From contig NZ_QNUF01000017.1 of the NCBI RefSeq assembly GCF_003385455.1, positions 40,280-104,279 on the forward strand: 64,000 nucleotides of DNA, read 5' to 3'. Origin of the DNA: Chryseobacterium rhizosphaerae. GTDB taxonomy: Bacteria; Bacteroidota; Bacteroidia; Flavobacteriales; Weeksellaceae. Under the pieces are notes generated by a model. That model was not told the origin of the DNA and did not search any database. It worked only from the letters and a program-made list of their open reading frames with translations. Made by a program: the position numbers and the translations under genes. Positions 42,750-51,005 of the stretch are shown here, piece after piece; positions within the stretch are counted from its first letter, which is position 1, and each line of letters begins with the position of its first letter.

Positions 42750-43664
42750 ATGACTTGGGATGAAAAGATCAAAGATTTTGAAATATTTCTTCGCTTCGAA
42801 AGAAATTTTTCAGACAACACGCTCGACGCCTATGTTCGGGACATTAAAAAACTAAAAGATTACGCAGAAGAAGATCTGGCAAACGTCGGTCCAGATTCTA
42901 TCGGTTACGAAAACCTGCAGGAATACATTTTCAATCTTTCTAAACAGAAATTCAGTGAGAGATCTCAAGCAAGATGGATCTCTTCTATTAAAGCTTTCTT
43001 TAAATTTCTGCTTGAGGATGAATTTCGGGAAGACAACCCTGCAGCGTTACTCGAAGGTCCTAAACTAGGACTCTATCTACCAGACACTTTAAGCCTGCTT
43101 GATATCAACAAAATTATTGCGGCTATTGAAATCAATACAGACCTGGGGAAAAGGAACAACTGTATCATTGAGGTACTCTATGGTTGCGGACTCCGTGTTT
43201 CTGAACTTATTGATTTGAAAATATCCAATATCAATTTTAAAGAGCAATATATCAAAGTCCATGGAAAAGGAAACAAAACCCGTTTCGTTCCACTGGCTGA
43301 TTATACAGCTGAATTACTGGAAAATTATATCAAAGAAGTACGTTCTAAAGGTAAAATCAATAAGAAATATGAAGACACACTGTTCCTGAACAGCCGTGGC
43401 ACCTCGATGTCAAGGGTTATTGTATTTCTTATCATCAAAGAACTTACGGATAAAGCAGGGGTTAACAAAAAGATATCTCCACACACCTTCAGACATTCTT
43501 TTGCAACACACTTGCTTCAGAATGGAGCCGATTTACGTTATATTCAGGAAATGCTTGGACATTCCAGTATTACAACGACGGAAATCTACACTCATTTAAA
43601 AACTGAAGAATTAAGGGATGTTATTTTGAGTTATCACCCGAGAAATATTAATATTACTCAATGA
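42750..43664 (+). CDS. xerD: Site-specific tyrosine recombinase XerD
   Basis: A 304-residue tyrosine recombinase. A SAM-like N-terminal DNA-binding domain (residues ~1-90) precedes the catalytic domain with Arg149 (GCGLRVSEL), Lys in HGKGNKTRFVPL, His245-Arg248 (HTFRHSFATHLL), His271 (LGHSSITTTEIY) and nucleophile Tyr280. XerD resolves chromosome dimers at dif with XerC or alone. It is a housekeeping gene, not a phage integrase: no attachment site or other mobile genes are nearby. Confidence 0.93.
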   Translation: MTWDEKIKDFEIFLRFERNFSDNTLDAYVRDIKKLKDYAEEDLANVGPDSIGYENLQEYIFNLSKQKFSERSQARWISSIKAFFKFLLEDEFREDNPAALLEGPKLGLYLPDTLSLLDINKIIAAIEINTDLGKRNNCIIEVLYGCGLRVSELIDLKISNINFKEQYIKVHGKGNKTRFVPLADYTAELLENYIKEVRSKGKINKKYEDTLFLNSRGTSMSRVIVFLIIKELTDKAGVNKKISPHTFRHSFATHLLQNGADLRYIQEMLGHSSITTTEIYTHLKTEELRDVILSYHPRNINITQ

Positions 43665-43706
43665 AATGAAGTTCCATCTGAACTTTAAAAAAGTAATTAT
43701 AAACAG

Positions 43707-44219
43707 ATGAAATTATTGAAATATTGCCCTAGCTGTGGCAAAGAATCTTTACACTGGGATGGTGAAAAGAAATGGAGCTGCCCTGAATGTGACTTCAGAT
43801 TGTATAATAATGTAGCAGGCGCTGTAGCTGTAGTGATCCGATGTGGTGACGAAATTTACCTTACCAGGAGAAACAGAGACCCTAAAAAGGGAAAACTCGA
43901 TCTGGCCGGAGGATTTGTTGACCCTAAAGAGAGCGCAGAAGAAACCTGCAAAAGAGAGCTTTTTGAAGAACTTCAGCTTAGTATCAATATTTCAAACTTA
44001 AAATATCTTACCAGCCTTCCAAACGTTTATCAATATAAAGAAATTGATTATAACACGATTGATCTTTTTTATGAGTATAATGTTTCGGAAAAATTTGAGG
44101 TAAGCCTTGAGCTTTCAGAAATATCAGAAGCGGTATGGATTCCTTTAAAGGAGCTTAACCTTGATGATATTGCTTTTGATTCTCAGAAGAGGTTTTTTGA
44201 AGATTATATAAAGAAATAA
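43707..44219 (+). CDS. Nudix hydrolase with zinc ribbon
   Basis: A 170-residue protein. An N-terminal zinc ribbon (CPSCGKES and CPECD, residues ~7-28) is followed by a Nudix domain whose box is GGFVDPKESAEETCKRELFEEL (about residues 71-92). This is close to the NudC/ADP-ribose or nucleotide-sugar type, but the substrate cannot be told. It follows xerD by 42 bases and is ended by a strong terminator. Confidence 0.9.
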   Translation: MKLLKYCPSCGKESLHWDGEKKWSCPECDFRLYNNVAGAVAVVIRCGDEIYLTRRNRDPKKGKLDLAGGFVDPKESAEETCKRELFEELQLSINISNLKYLTSLPNVYQYKEIDYNTIDLFYEYNVSEKFEVSLELSEISEAVWIPLKELNLDDIAFDSQKRFFEDYIKK

Positions 44220-44234
44220 TTTTTGTAATATATT

Positions 44235-44261
44235 CTCCCGCAGATTTTAAATCTGCGGGAG
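44235..44261 (+). terminator. Rho-independent terminator of Nudix gene
   Basis: A perfect 13-bp stem, CTCCCGCAGATTT at 44235-44247 and AAATCTGCGGGAG at 44249-44261 (inner pairs open to form the loop), followed by T7. Confidence 0.9.
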
Positions 44262-44396
44262 TTTTTTTATGTTCTTACAGATTTTTCGGATCTCGTGCAG
44301 AGGATTACTTTTACAGTCTGCTTCGTTCCTGAAAGTGATTCTCATTTGTTTTCAACAGAAAAAACAGGGAAGAAATATCGAAATTTCCTATTAAAA

Positions 44397-44855
44397 TCAA
44401 TACGTTTTAGTCTTCAGCATTTCTTCAAAGTACTGAATCAACAGTGATCTTTCTGCTTCCGAAAGATTAGCTTCTTTATGGTACACAATATAACCAGGCA
44501 TCGGCATTGTTTTATGTTTAAGAGCCTCAATAGACCTGTCAAGCATATTCTCTTTTAATTCCTTATTATAGGTACCCCAAACAGAAAAATTAAGATGCTG
44601 ACGACCTTCATTTACATGGCTTTTTACAGACCATGAAACAGGGGCTATATAAGCATATTTAGGATATATGGTTTCGTTGGAATGACAATCGTAGCATGCT
44701 CCCTTAAGTAATGTTCGAATCTTTTCCGGAGCTTTCCTGGAATTTACAAAGTTTACTTTTGAATCTACCGGTTTGTTTACTCTGTCAATAGGAATAAACT
44801 GAACCAGGGCAAAGGCCACCAAACTCCAAAAGACTATTTTTTTTGCGATTTTCAT
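44397..44855 (-). CDS. Haem-binding domain protein (cytochrome c-like)
   Basis: A 152-residue exported or membrane-anchored protein with an N-terminal span (KKIVFWSLVAFALVQFI). The c-type haem motif CYDCH is in LLKGACYDCHSNETIYP, and Met-rich KTMPMPGY supplies a likely axial ligand. This matches the Haem_bd (DUF) family of Bacteroidota. It starts 4 bases after the stop of the Ig-like lipoprotein gene on the same strand. Electron-transfer partner unknown. Confidence 0.87.
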   Translation of the reverse strand: MKIAKKIVFWSLVAFALVQFIPIDRVNKPVDSKVNFVNSRKAPEKIRTLLKGACYDCHSNETIYPKYAYIAPVSWSVKSHVNEGRQHLNFSVWGTYNKELKENMLDRSIEALKHKTMPMPGYIVYHKEANLSEAERSLLIQYFEEMLKTKTY

Positions 44856-44859
44856 ACGT

Positions 44860-46632
44860 TTACTTTACCGGAGTTAGAACGGCATTCTCAGATTTAATTT
44901 CTTTTTTTACGCTCTGCTCTACCGCTTCCTTCTTTTCGTCAGCTTCAGGCGTACCTGCAGGCACAGCAGGAGACACAGCTCCTTTAGGATTATCAAGCGT
45001 TCTGGTATCTTTCAGGTCCCATTCTTCTCTTGTTTCCCACAGTCCTCTTATCACAACTTTTTTATAGAAAATATAGGCATCTTCAGCAAAGGTTTCGGTA
45101 GCAAAATCGGCTTCATCCCAATATTTATTTTCATTGTTGTCTACCAATATTCTTACAATATATTCATCAGGTTTCAGAATATCAAATTTCACTTTATCTC
45201 CTTTGGTATATCTCTGGTAGACTACTTTTTCAGAAGAGTCAAGAAGCTGAATCCAATAGCTGGAAGATGGTGCGTTCAGAATATTAAATTCCAGGCTACC
45301 AAACTGGTCTACCTTAGCAACATCAAAATCAAAACGTTTTGACTGTGTATTTTTAGCATAGAACGATGATACGGTTTCTTTTGGAACCGTAAGCTGATAT
45401 TTTTTTCCGCTCACGAAGTCAGACTGAATCAATATCTGATACGGATTGGTTTCGGAGATTTTGGCTGTAAATTCCTGAGTAGTTAAGCTATCACTTTTCA
45501 GTATCCACTTTGCCGGGTCAATCTTGTCAATGATATAATTGGAGGAAATTTTGAAGTCAGTTTTTGGAGCTAATGAACCTCCTCCGTTATCACTGTTGAG
45601 ATCCATTACATTTTTCTTATTGTATTTGTAAAATAAGGAAACCGTATAGGCGCTGTCCTTTTTCGGACCTTTATCATGCGTAAACATCAGTTTTTCTGTG
45701 GTCTCCTGTCCTACATTATTTTTCACAGCATCAAACCAAATCTTCACAGAATCTGATTTTGGACTGTGTGTTACTTTTATATCTTTAAGTTTATCATTCA
45801 GCGATGTTACTTTCACATCATCCGGATGCCCATCAAATATCATAAGAATTCCTCCCGGAACCTCCTTCATTTCAGAATATTTCAATGGCTTTTTAGAAGG
45901 ATATACTTTTAAGTTTAATCCTGAAACAGATTTTTCAACTTCTACAGTTTCTTTCTGAAACCCTATTTTCTCTTTTCCCGGATCATACACAGAATTTCCA
46001 TTCTCATCTGCAAAGGCTATAATCTTATATTTCCCCGGAGAAAGGTAATTCATCTCATAATACCCATCATCGTCCACTTTGGTGATATAGTACGGCTTTT
46101 GCTTATAATTCATGGTATCTTTCACCTGATAAAGCCCGACCACCAATTTGTTTTCAGTACTTCCTGTTTTCTTTTTGATGTCTAAAGCATCTTTAATTTC
46201 ACCACTTACATACAAATCATCCAGTTTGTCGCCCGTGGAAAAAGCAAAATTAAAATACCGAAGTGGATTGGATTCATTATTATCTACAATTGAATTTCCA
46301 AAATTGAAATTATATGTGGTATTGGCCTGTAAAGTATCTGTCCATTGGATCAGAACAAATTTATTGGCAATATTGGAAGGAAGAATTCGCTTTATATTCT
46401 TGATAGGTGGCGAAATGATCAGATTCTTATTGATATCTTTCAATGTTACATACTCATCAAAATCCAGGCGGAGCTCGTGAATATCTTTTTTCACATTGAT
46501 TCTTGTGGTATCAATATTTGAACTTAAAAATCTAGGGGCCAAAGTATCTTTCGGACCTCCAACAGGAGAGCCTACTCTTGCACACGAATGAACAAGAAAA
46601 CAGATAACGAATAATAGAAGAAACCTTTTCAT
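44860..46632 (-). CDS. Ig-like domain lipoprotein
   Basis: A 590-residue lipoprotein. ATG 46632 gives a signal peptide with lipobox VHSC, followed by ARVGSPVGGPKDTLAPRFLSS, the N-terminus of the SbsA-Ig-like family. A first Ig-like domain (~35-130), an Ig/carboxypeptidase-regulatory-like domain (SPGKYKIIAFADENGNSVYDPGKE) and a second copy near the C-terminus (PDEYIVRILVDNNENKYWDEADF) are seen. A -7 box TACTTTTG at 46653-46646 on the minus strand supports this start. Location: envelope. Function unknown; common in Bacteroidota. Confidence 0.85.
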   Translation of the reverse strand: MKRFLLLFVICFLVHSCARVGSPVGGPKDTLAPRFLSSNIDTTRINVKKDIHELRLDFDEYVTLKDINKNLIISPPIKNIKRILPSNIANKFVLIQWTDTLQANTTYNFNFGNSIVDNNESNPLRYFNFAFSTGDKLDDLYVSGEIKDALDIKKKTGSTENKLVVGLYQVKDTMNYKQKPYYITKVDDDGYYEMNYLSPGKYKIIAFADENGNSVYDPGKEKIGFQKETVEVEKSVSGLNLKVYPSKKPLKYSEMKEVPGGILMIFDGHPDDVKVTSLNDKLKDIKVTHSPKSDSVKIWFDAVKNNVGQETTEKLMFTHDKGPKKDSAYTVSLFYKYNKKNVMDLNSDNGGGSLAPKTDFKISSNYIIDKIDPAKWILKSDSLTTQEFTAKISETNPYQILIQSDFVSGKKYQLTVPKETVSSFYAKNTQSKRFDFDVAKVDQFGSLEFNILNAPSSSYWIQLLDSSEKVVYQRYTKGDKVKFDILKPDEYIVRILVDNNENKYWDEADFATETFAEDAYIFYKKVVIRGLWETREEWDLKDTRTLDNPKGAVSPAVPAGTPEADEKKEAVEQSVKKEIKSENAVLTPVK

Positions 46633-46657
46633 GAAAATGTTTAAGCAAAAGTAAACA

Positions 46658-47920
46658 TTATTCTCCAAAAACTTCATGTCCTGAATTCAAAGTATCTTTA
46701 TTGTCGTTCATTACCGAGTGAAGCTTATCTTTCTGTAAAGGGAAATCCTCAAATAATCCGGACAATGCAAGCGCTGTGTATACTTTATTTGAATATTTAT
46801 TACCAATGGCTACAATAGTAACTTTAGACTTCAGAAGGTGGGCAAATACGGAATTGCTGCCATGCCACCACCCATTATGATAGGTTAGTTTTTCACCGTT
46901 GTCAAAAATTTTCATCCTAAACCCTAATCCGTAGTTATTCATTCCCGATTTCTCATTGCTGTACGGGGTAAATACCATCTGCATCAGCTCAGGCTTTAGA
47001 AAATCTTTTGAGAACATGGCTTTTGAGAAGTTATATAAATCTCTTGGTGTAGTATATACATTTTTGTCTCCGTAAATAAGATCCAACCTATCTAAAGGAT
47101 ATAGCTTACTCCCTCCATAGTAGAAAGACTGTGCCGCCGTAGGAATATCTTTTTCCTGGAAAATATAAGAATTGGTCATTTTTAACGGCGTAAACACCAT
47201 TTCTTTCATAGCCTGAGGAAACGGAGTTTTCGTCACTTTTTCAATCAACAAAGCCAATAAAGCAAAATTCGTATTACAATACATGAATCCTGTATCTGTA
47301 TCTCTTGCCAGATCCGGTTTGTACTTGATGATCATATTCAGAACATCCTGATTGGTAATAAATGGTTTGGAAAGTTCAGCCGGTGCAGGCTGTATTTTGG
47401 TAATAAAATATTCGTACTTCGGAAGTCCACTTCTTTGATCCAGCAAGGTTTGAATAGTAACATTAGGATATGGAAATCCTGGAAAATATTGGCTCAGATG
47501 GTCTGAAAGCTTTATTTTCCCTGCTTCCACCAACTTCATCATCGCCATTGCCGTTAATGTTTTTGATACCGATGCCACATGCAAAGGTGTATTTTTATCT
47601 ATAGGCATCTGGTTTCCTTCTCTTCCGAAACCTCTGTAATTTTCGTATAAAATCTCGTCGCCTTTCGCCACAAGTATTCCGCCACTAAGATCTCCTCCAT
47701 CCCATATCTTTTTGTAATACTGATCTATATAATTTATCGTGGTTGGTTTATCTAAAACCTGATTGTCTGTTTGGGTAAAAATTTTCCCAAGATCTACATT
47801 TCCGTAGTTAGGGAGATTCGTCGTATTTTCCGCTGAAGTTTCTTGGGCTTCAGACTTTTTTTTACAGGAAAATAGGGATAAAAGAACAGTTAAAATAAAT
47901 ACAAAATTACGCGTCTTCAT
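46658..47920 (-). CDS. Beta-lactamase-family serine hydrolase, lipoprotein
   Basis: A 420-residue protein with a lipoprotein signal (LLSLFSC) and a class C beta-lactamase fold. The catalytic SxxK is in VASVSKTLTAMAM, the YxN in FMYCNTNFALLAL, and the HxG-like motif near the end is in YHNGWWHGSNS. Members include D-aminopeptidases, esterases and penicillin-binding-like enzymes; the sequence does not say which. ATG 47920 is preferred to the TTG at 47929. It is upstream of the Ig-like gene by 25 bases. Confidence 0.87.
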   Translation of the reverse strand: MKTRNFVFILTVLLSLFSCKKKSEAQETSAENTTNLPNYGNVDLGKIFTQTDNQVLDKPTTINYIDQYYKKIWDGGDLSGGILVAKGDEILYENYRGFGREGNQMPIDKNTPLHVASVSKTLTAMAMMKLVEAGKIKLSDHLSQYFPGFPYPNVTIQTLLDQRSGLPKYEYFITKIQPAPAELSKPFITNQDVLNMIIKYKPDLARDTDTGFMYCNTNFALLALLIEKVTKTPFPQAMKEMVFTPLKMTNSYIFQEKDIPTAAQSFYYGGSKLYPLDRLDLIYGDKNVYTTPRDLYNFSKAMFSKDFLKPELMQMVFTPYSNEKSGMNNYGLGFRMKIFDNGEKLTYHNGWWHGSNSVFAHLLKSKVTIVAIGNKYSNKVYTALALSGLFEDFPLQKDKLHSVMNDNKDTLNSGHEVFGE

Positions 47921-48048
47921 GAGATTCAAAAATGAGCGGCAATTTAATAAAACTCAAAAAAAAATAATAAATATAGAGTGATATTATGAATTATTTAACA
48001 TAAACGAAAGAATCAGCAAATAGGAAAATTTACTGATTCTTTATTTTG

Positions 48049-48978
48049 CTAGCCAAAAGCGGCTATTATTTTATCTACAATGAATTGTGCCAGTTTTTCT
48101 TTACTCTGATGAGTCCAGCCGGCAATATGAGGAGTTACAATCACCTTTTCTGATTCGAGAAGAAATTTTAAATCTTCATTTTCCGTTTCTATATTTTCAA
48201 AAGAAGATTTTTCATATTCCAGGACATCCAGGCAGGTTCCTTTTATTTTTCCGGATTTCAAAGCTTCTACTAAGCTTTTAGTCTTTACATTCTTTCCTCT
48301 TGCGGTATTCACAAAATAAAACTCATTTTTCATTTCAGCAATAAAGGCTTCATCAATCAGATAATGAGTCTGTGAAGTGAGAGGAATATGAAGACTTAAA
48401 ATATCCGCAGACTGCTTCAGTTCTTCTAAAGTGACCTGTGTAGCAAATTCGTCAGAAAGCCCAGGAAGGATATCATGAAAAATCACTTTACAACCAAAAC
48501 CTGAGAATCTTTTGGCTGTAGCTTTTCCCATATTTCCGTATCCTATAAGCCCTACTGTTTTTCCCAGCAATTCATCACCTCTGTTCTCTTCACGTTTCCA
48601 GACACCGTTCTTTACTTCCTGAGAAGCAATAAACAATCTGTTCATTATAACCAGCAGCATTCCTACTACATGTTCTGCAACAGAATCTCTATTTCCTTCA
48701 GGAGAGTTGATCAGCTGAATTCCCAATGCTTCAGCAACAGGAATATCAATATTCTCCATTCCGGCTCCTACTCTTGCAATAAACTTCAGGTTCTTACCTT
48801 TCTCAAGGAAATTTTTATCTAATGGAATTCTGCTTCTGATGATAATACCATCATAATGTTCAATTTTATGACAAACCTCATCATAAGAAGAAGTAAAATC
48901 TTCTTCCAATATAAAGTTTTTTGCCAGAAGCTGTTCGGTAATAAGAGGGTGATTTTTATCTAAAAGAAGTATTTTCAT
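48049..48978 (-). CDS. D-isomer-specific 2-hydroxyacid dehydrogenase (SerA-like)
   Basis: A 309-residue NAD-dependent dehydrogenase. The Rossmann motif is VGLIGYGNMGKATAKRFSGFG, with catalytic Arg in IARVGAGMENID, Glu and His in the SLHIPLTSQTHYLIDE and VTPHIAGWT stretches. The GxGxxG carries the N-M-G variant typical of 3-phosphoglycerate dehydrogenase. It likely oxidises 3-phosphoglycerate in serine synthesis, though other 2-hydroxyacids are possible. No ACT domain is present. It is separated from the serine hydrolase by 128 bases. Confidence 0.87.
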   Translation of the reverse strand: MKILLLDKNHPLITEQLLAKNFILEEDFTSSYDEVCHKIEHYDGIIIRSRIPLDKNFLEKGKNLKFIARVGAGMENIDIPVAEALGIQLINSPEGNRDSVAEHVVGMLLVIMNRLFIASQEVKNGVWKREENRGDELLGKTVGLIGYGNMGKATAKRFSGFGCKVIFHDILPGLSDEFATQVTLEELKQSADILSLHIPLTSQTHYLIDEAFIAEMKNEFYFVNTARGKNVKTKSLVEALKSGKIKGTCLDVLEYEKSSFENIETENEDLKFLLESEKVIVTPHIAGWTHQSKEKLAQFIVDKIIAAFG

Positions 48979-48984
48979 AGCTTA

Positions 48985-49022
48985 AACACGAATGACACAA
49001 ATTATTTTTCACAAATAACACA
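48985..49022 (+). repeat. Left CACAAAT repeat block beside GxxExxY gene
   Basis: Four CAC(A/G)(A/G)AT-type units in direct order on the plus strand (ACACGAATG, CACAAATT, CACAAAT, CACAGATT). They are oriented opposite to the ATTTGTG block on the other side of the gene. Confidence 0.55.
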
Positions 49023-49024
49023 GA

Positions 49025-49410
49025 TTATAATGTACTATTGATTACTCTTTTTACTCCGTTTTTAAATTGAAGAGTATTAAAGTTAATCAACATTCCAAGT
49101 TTACAGTTACTCAGCCGAAGATAGGTAAGTATTTGAGCCAAATGAACATCATTTAAGGTTTCTACCGACTTTATTTCTAACACAAATTTTTTCTCTATCA
49201 GAAAATCAAGTCTATTACCTACATCCAATTTTACCTCATCATAAATCAAAGGCATTGGCTTTTGTTTTTCCACAAGAAGATTATGCTTATTCAATTCATA
49301 AAACATACATTCTTCATATGCACTTTCTAAAAGTCCGGGCCTAATGTTTTATGAACCAGAAATCCTGCTTCGTAAACAATTCTTGATATATCATTTTCAG
49401 AAATATCCAT
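49025..49410 (-). pseudogene. GxxExxY protein gene, frameshifted
   Basis: The reading frame from ATG 49410 encodes MDISENDISRIVYEAGFLVH followed by KTLG, then reaches a stop at 49327-49329. A second frame continues as LLESAYEECMFYELNKH and runs to the normal C-terminus (GMLINFNTLQFKNGVKRVI) with stop at 49025. Joining the two gives a full GxxExxY protein, so one base (a G at about 49335-49341) is missing exactly in the signature G-LLESAY. The shift could be real or an assembly error. GxxExxY proteins resemble PD-(D/E)XK nucleases (LDFLIEKKFVLEIKSV) and their function is not established. Confidence 0.8.
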
Positions 49411-49435
49411 TTGTACTAATTTTTCATCTTAACCG

Positions 49436-49484
49436 ACACCAATCATTTGTGAGAATTTGTGCCGGGCATTTGTGATATTGGTGT
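49436..49484 (+). repeat. Right ATTTGTG repeat block with 8-bp inverted ends
   Basis: ACACCAAT (49436-49443) and ATTGGTGT (49477-49484) enclose two copies of CATTTGTGA and one AATTTGTG. This is the reverse complement of the block on the far side of the GxxExxY gene. It has no T-tract suited to a terminator in the gene's direction. Confidence 0.55.
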
Positions 49485-49493
49485 TTTATTTGT

Positions 49494-50036
49494 TTATTTT
49501 TTGTCCTTCTTTGGCTCTTGTGGTTCCTGAAATAACTTTTTAAGTTCCACAGATTCCAGAGGTTTCATTCTTCCGGATAGAATTAAAGAAAGTTCTTTTC
49601 TACGGAATGCCGCAGCAAATCTTTCTTTTTCCTCCTCTGTTTCCGGAACCATCTCCGGGATAGGAATAGGACGGTTAAATTCATCTACAGCAACGAAGGT
49701 ATAAATACCTGCATTGGTATGAATCTTCTTCTGGTTGATAGGGTCATCCAACCATACATCGACATATACTTCCATAGACGTGGAAAATGCTCTGGAAACT
49801 TTAGACTCCAGCACTACTACTCCACCTTCCGGAATTGGGTGATTAAAGGAAACATGGTTTACAGAAGCTGTTACCACTCTTCTTTCACAGTGTCTTGCTG
49901 CTGAGATAGACGCACAACGGTCCATTTTTGCTAAAAGCTCACCACCAAAAAGGTTTCTTAAAGAATTTGTTTCGTTCGGAAGAACAATGTTAGTCATAAT
50001 GGTCAGAGATTCTGACGCTTTTTTTATTTTTGCCAT
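49494..50036 (-). CDS. Acyl-CoA thioesterase (hotdog)
   Basis: A 180-residue hotdog-fold thioesterase (YciA/4HBT type) hydrolysing acyl-CoA. Family blocks: VLPNETNSLRNLFGGELLAKMDRCASISAARHCERRVVTASVNHVSF and SKVSRAFSTSMEVYVDVW. The catalytic Asp lies in AKMDRCASI. The C-terminal tail is Lys/Glu-rich. Its start overlaps the end of the HU-CCDC81 gene by 13 bases. Substrate chain length not evident. Confidence 0.88.
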   Translation of the reverse strand: MAKIKKASESLTIMTNIVLPNETNSLRNLFGGELLAKMDRCASISAARHCERRVVTASVNHVSFNHPIPEGGVVVLESKVSRAFSTSMEVYVDVWLDDPINQKKIHTNAGIYTFVAVDEFNRPIPIPEMVPETEEEKERFAAAFRRKELSLILSGRMKPLESVELKKLFQEPQEPKKDKK

Positions 50037-50776
50037 CTAGTCTTAGTGTTGTTTCGGGCAGCCGGAGCAGGTTTTGTTCCTTTTACGGCAGGTTTTACTA
50101 ATGAATCTTTTTTCAGAGAATCTGAAACGGTCATGTCCGGTGTATGGGCCACTACTTTTACCGTATCTTTCACAATTCTATGGGTAGAAGTCTGTACGGA
50201 AACATTATTAAAGGATTTCTTTCCAAAAATAAACTCCTGTTTAGCATAGGCCAGGTATAGGATTCCTGCCACCGGAATAATCAGCAAAAAAGTCCATAGG
50301 ATTGTTTTCTTGAATTTATAATCCTTTTCCCTGTTTTCTGAAGCATGAACTTTCTCTCCATTATTGATATCTGAAAATCGTATTTCTTCTAACCCATAAA
50401 AATCGGGATGTCCTGATTCTATTCTTTTTCCTTTGAAATGGGTATGCCCTTCTTCAATGAAGATGTTTCCAAGATTTTGAATTTCAAGAATCTGTTCTGC
50501 CTGTAGCTTTTTCTTCCAAAAATCAGTCTGTATCTTCAGATCGCTTCGGGAAGCCTCCAGAGACATCTGTTTTTGTCCGGCTATAAAAGCAGTTAATTCT
50601 TCAGATTGTACTTCATAATCTATGGTAAAATCAATCTGACTGGCTGGCGGAAGAATACTTCCGTTTTCAGAATTAATAATGGCCTTAGAATTTTTCAGGG
50701 AAAACACGCCAAAGCCTGGAACTGTAGCAGTTCCAAATTGTTTCAAGTATTCTAAAATATATGCTGAAATATTCAT
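50024..50776 (-). CDS. HU-CCDC81 domain membrane protein
   Basis: A 250-residue protein. The N-terminus (ISAYILEYLKQFGTATVPGFGVFSLKNSKA) is the CCDC81-like prokaryotic HU domain, followed by a second related HU-like part to ~residue 120 (QTDFWKKKLQAEQILEIQNLG). A single membrane span lies at about 155-175 (KKTILWTFLLIIPVAGILYLAYA), and the tail is Lys/Pro-rich, like SPOR-domain partners elsewhere though no SPOR is seen. These proteins in Bacteroidota may link DNA-binding-type folds to the envelope; the role is unknown. Confidence 0.82.
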   Translation of the reverse strand: MNISAYILEYLKQFGTATVPGFGVFSLKNSKAIINSENGSILPPASQIDFTIDYEVQSEELTAFIAGQKQMSLEASRSDLKIQTDFWKKKLQAEQILEIQNLGNIFIEEGHTHFKGKRIESGHPDFYGLEEIRFSDINNGEKVHASENREKDYKFKKTILWTFLLIIPVAGILYLAYAKQEFIFGKKSFNNVSVQTSTHRIVKDTVKVVAHTPDMTVSDSLKKDSLVKPAVKGTKPAPAARNNTKTRWQK

Positions 50777-50833
50777 TTGGCAGCAAATTTATAACTTTTT
50801 CATGACTTTTTAAGACATTTAATCTTATATAAA

Positions 50834-50857
50834 AAAAGACTGCCGAAACAGTCTTTT
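50834..50857 (-). terminator. Terminator of TonB receptor gene
   Basis: Stem AAAAGACTG at 50834-50842 with CAGTCTTTT at 50849-50857 and loop CCGAAA; on the minus strand it is followed by T residues. It is 149 bases past the receptor stop. Confidence 0.7.
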
Positions 50858-51005
50858 GCTTATTATCTATTAAAATAGCGATAATGTTACCTATAATCCC
50901 CTTTAACTATAAAAAGGCAAATAGTATTAAGATTCAAAATCAATTACATGATCAATATAAATCACTATTTGATTCTATACTTTTTTTATCATAAATCTTT
51001 ACAAA

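Noticed and set aside
42750..43664. Integrase of a mobile element
   Set aside because: It is a tyrosine recombinase, but length and context (dCMP deaminase, Nudix) match housekeeping XerD, and no element ends or cargo are near.
48007..48042. AAAGAATCAG/CTGATTCTTT hairpin as terminator of the 2-hydroxyacid dehydrogenase gene
   Set aside because: The stem is perfect but the loop is large and no run of T follows on the minus strand, so it was not called as a terminator.
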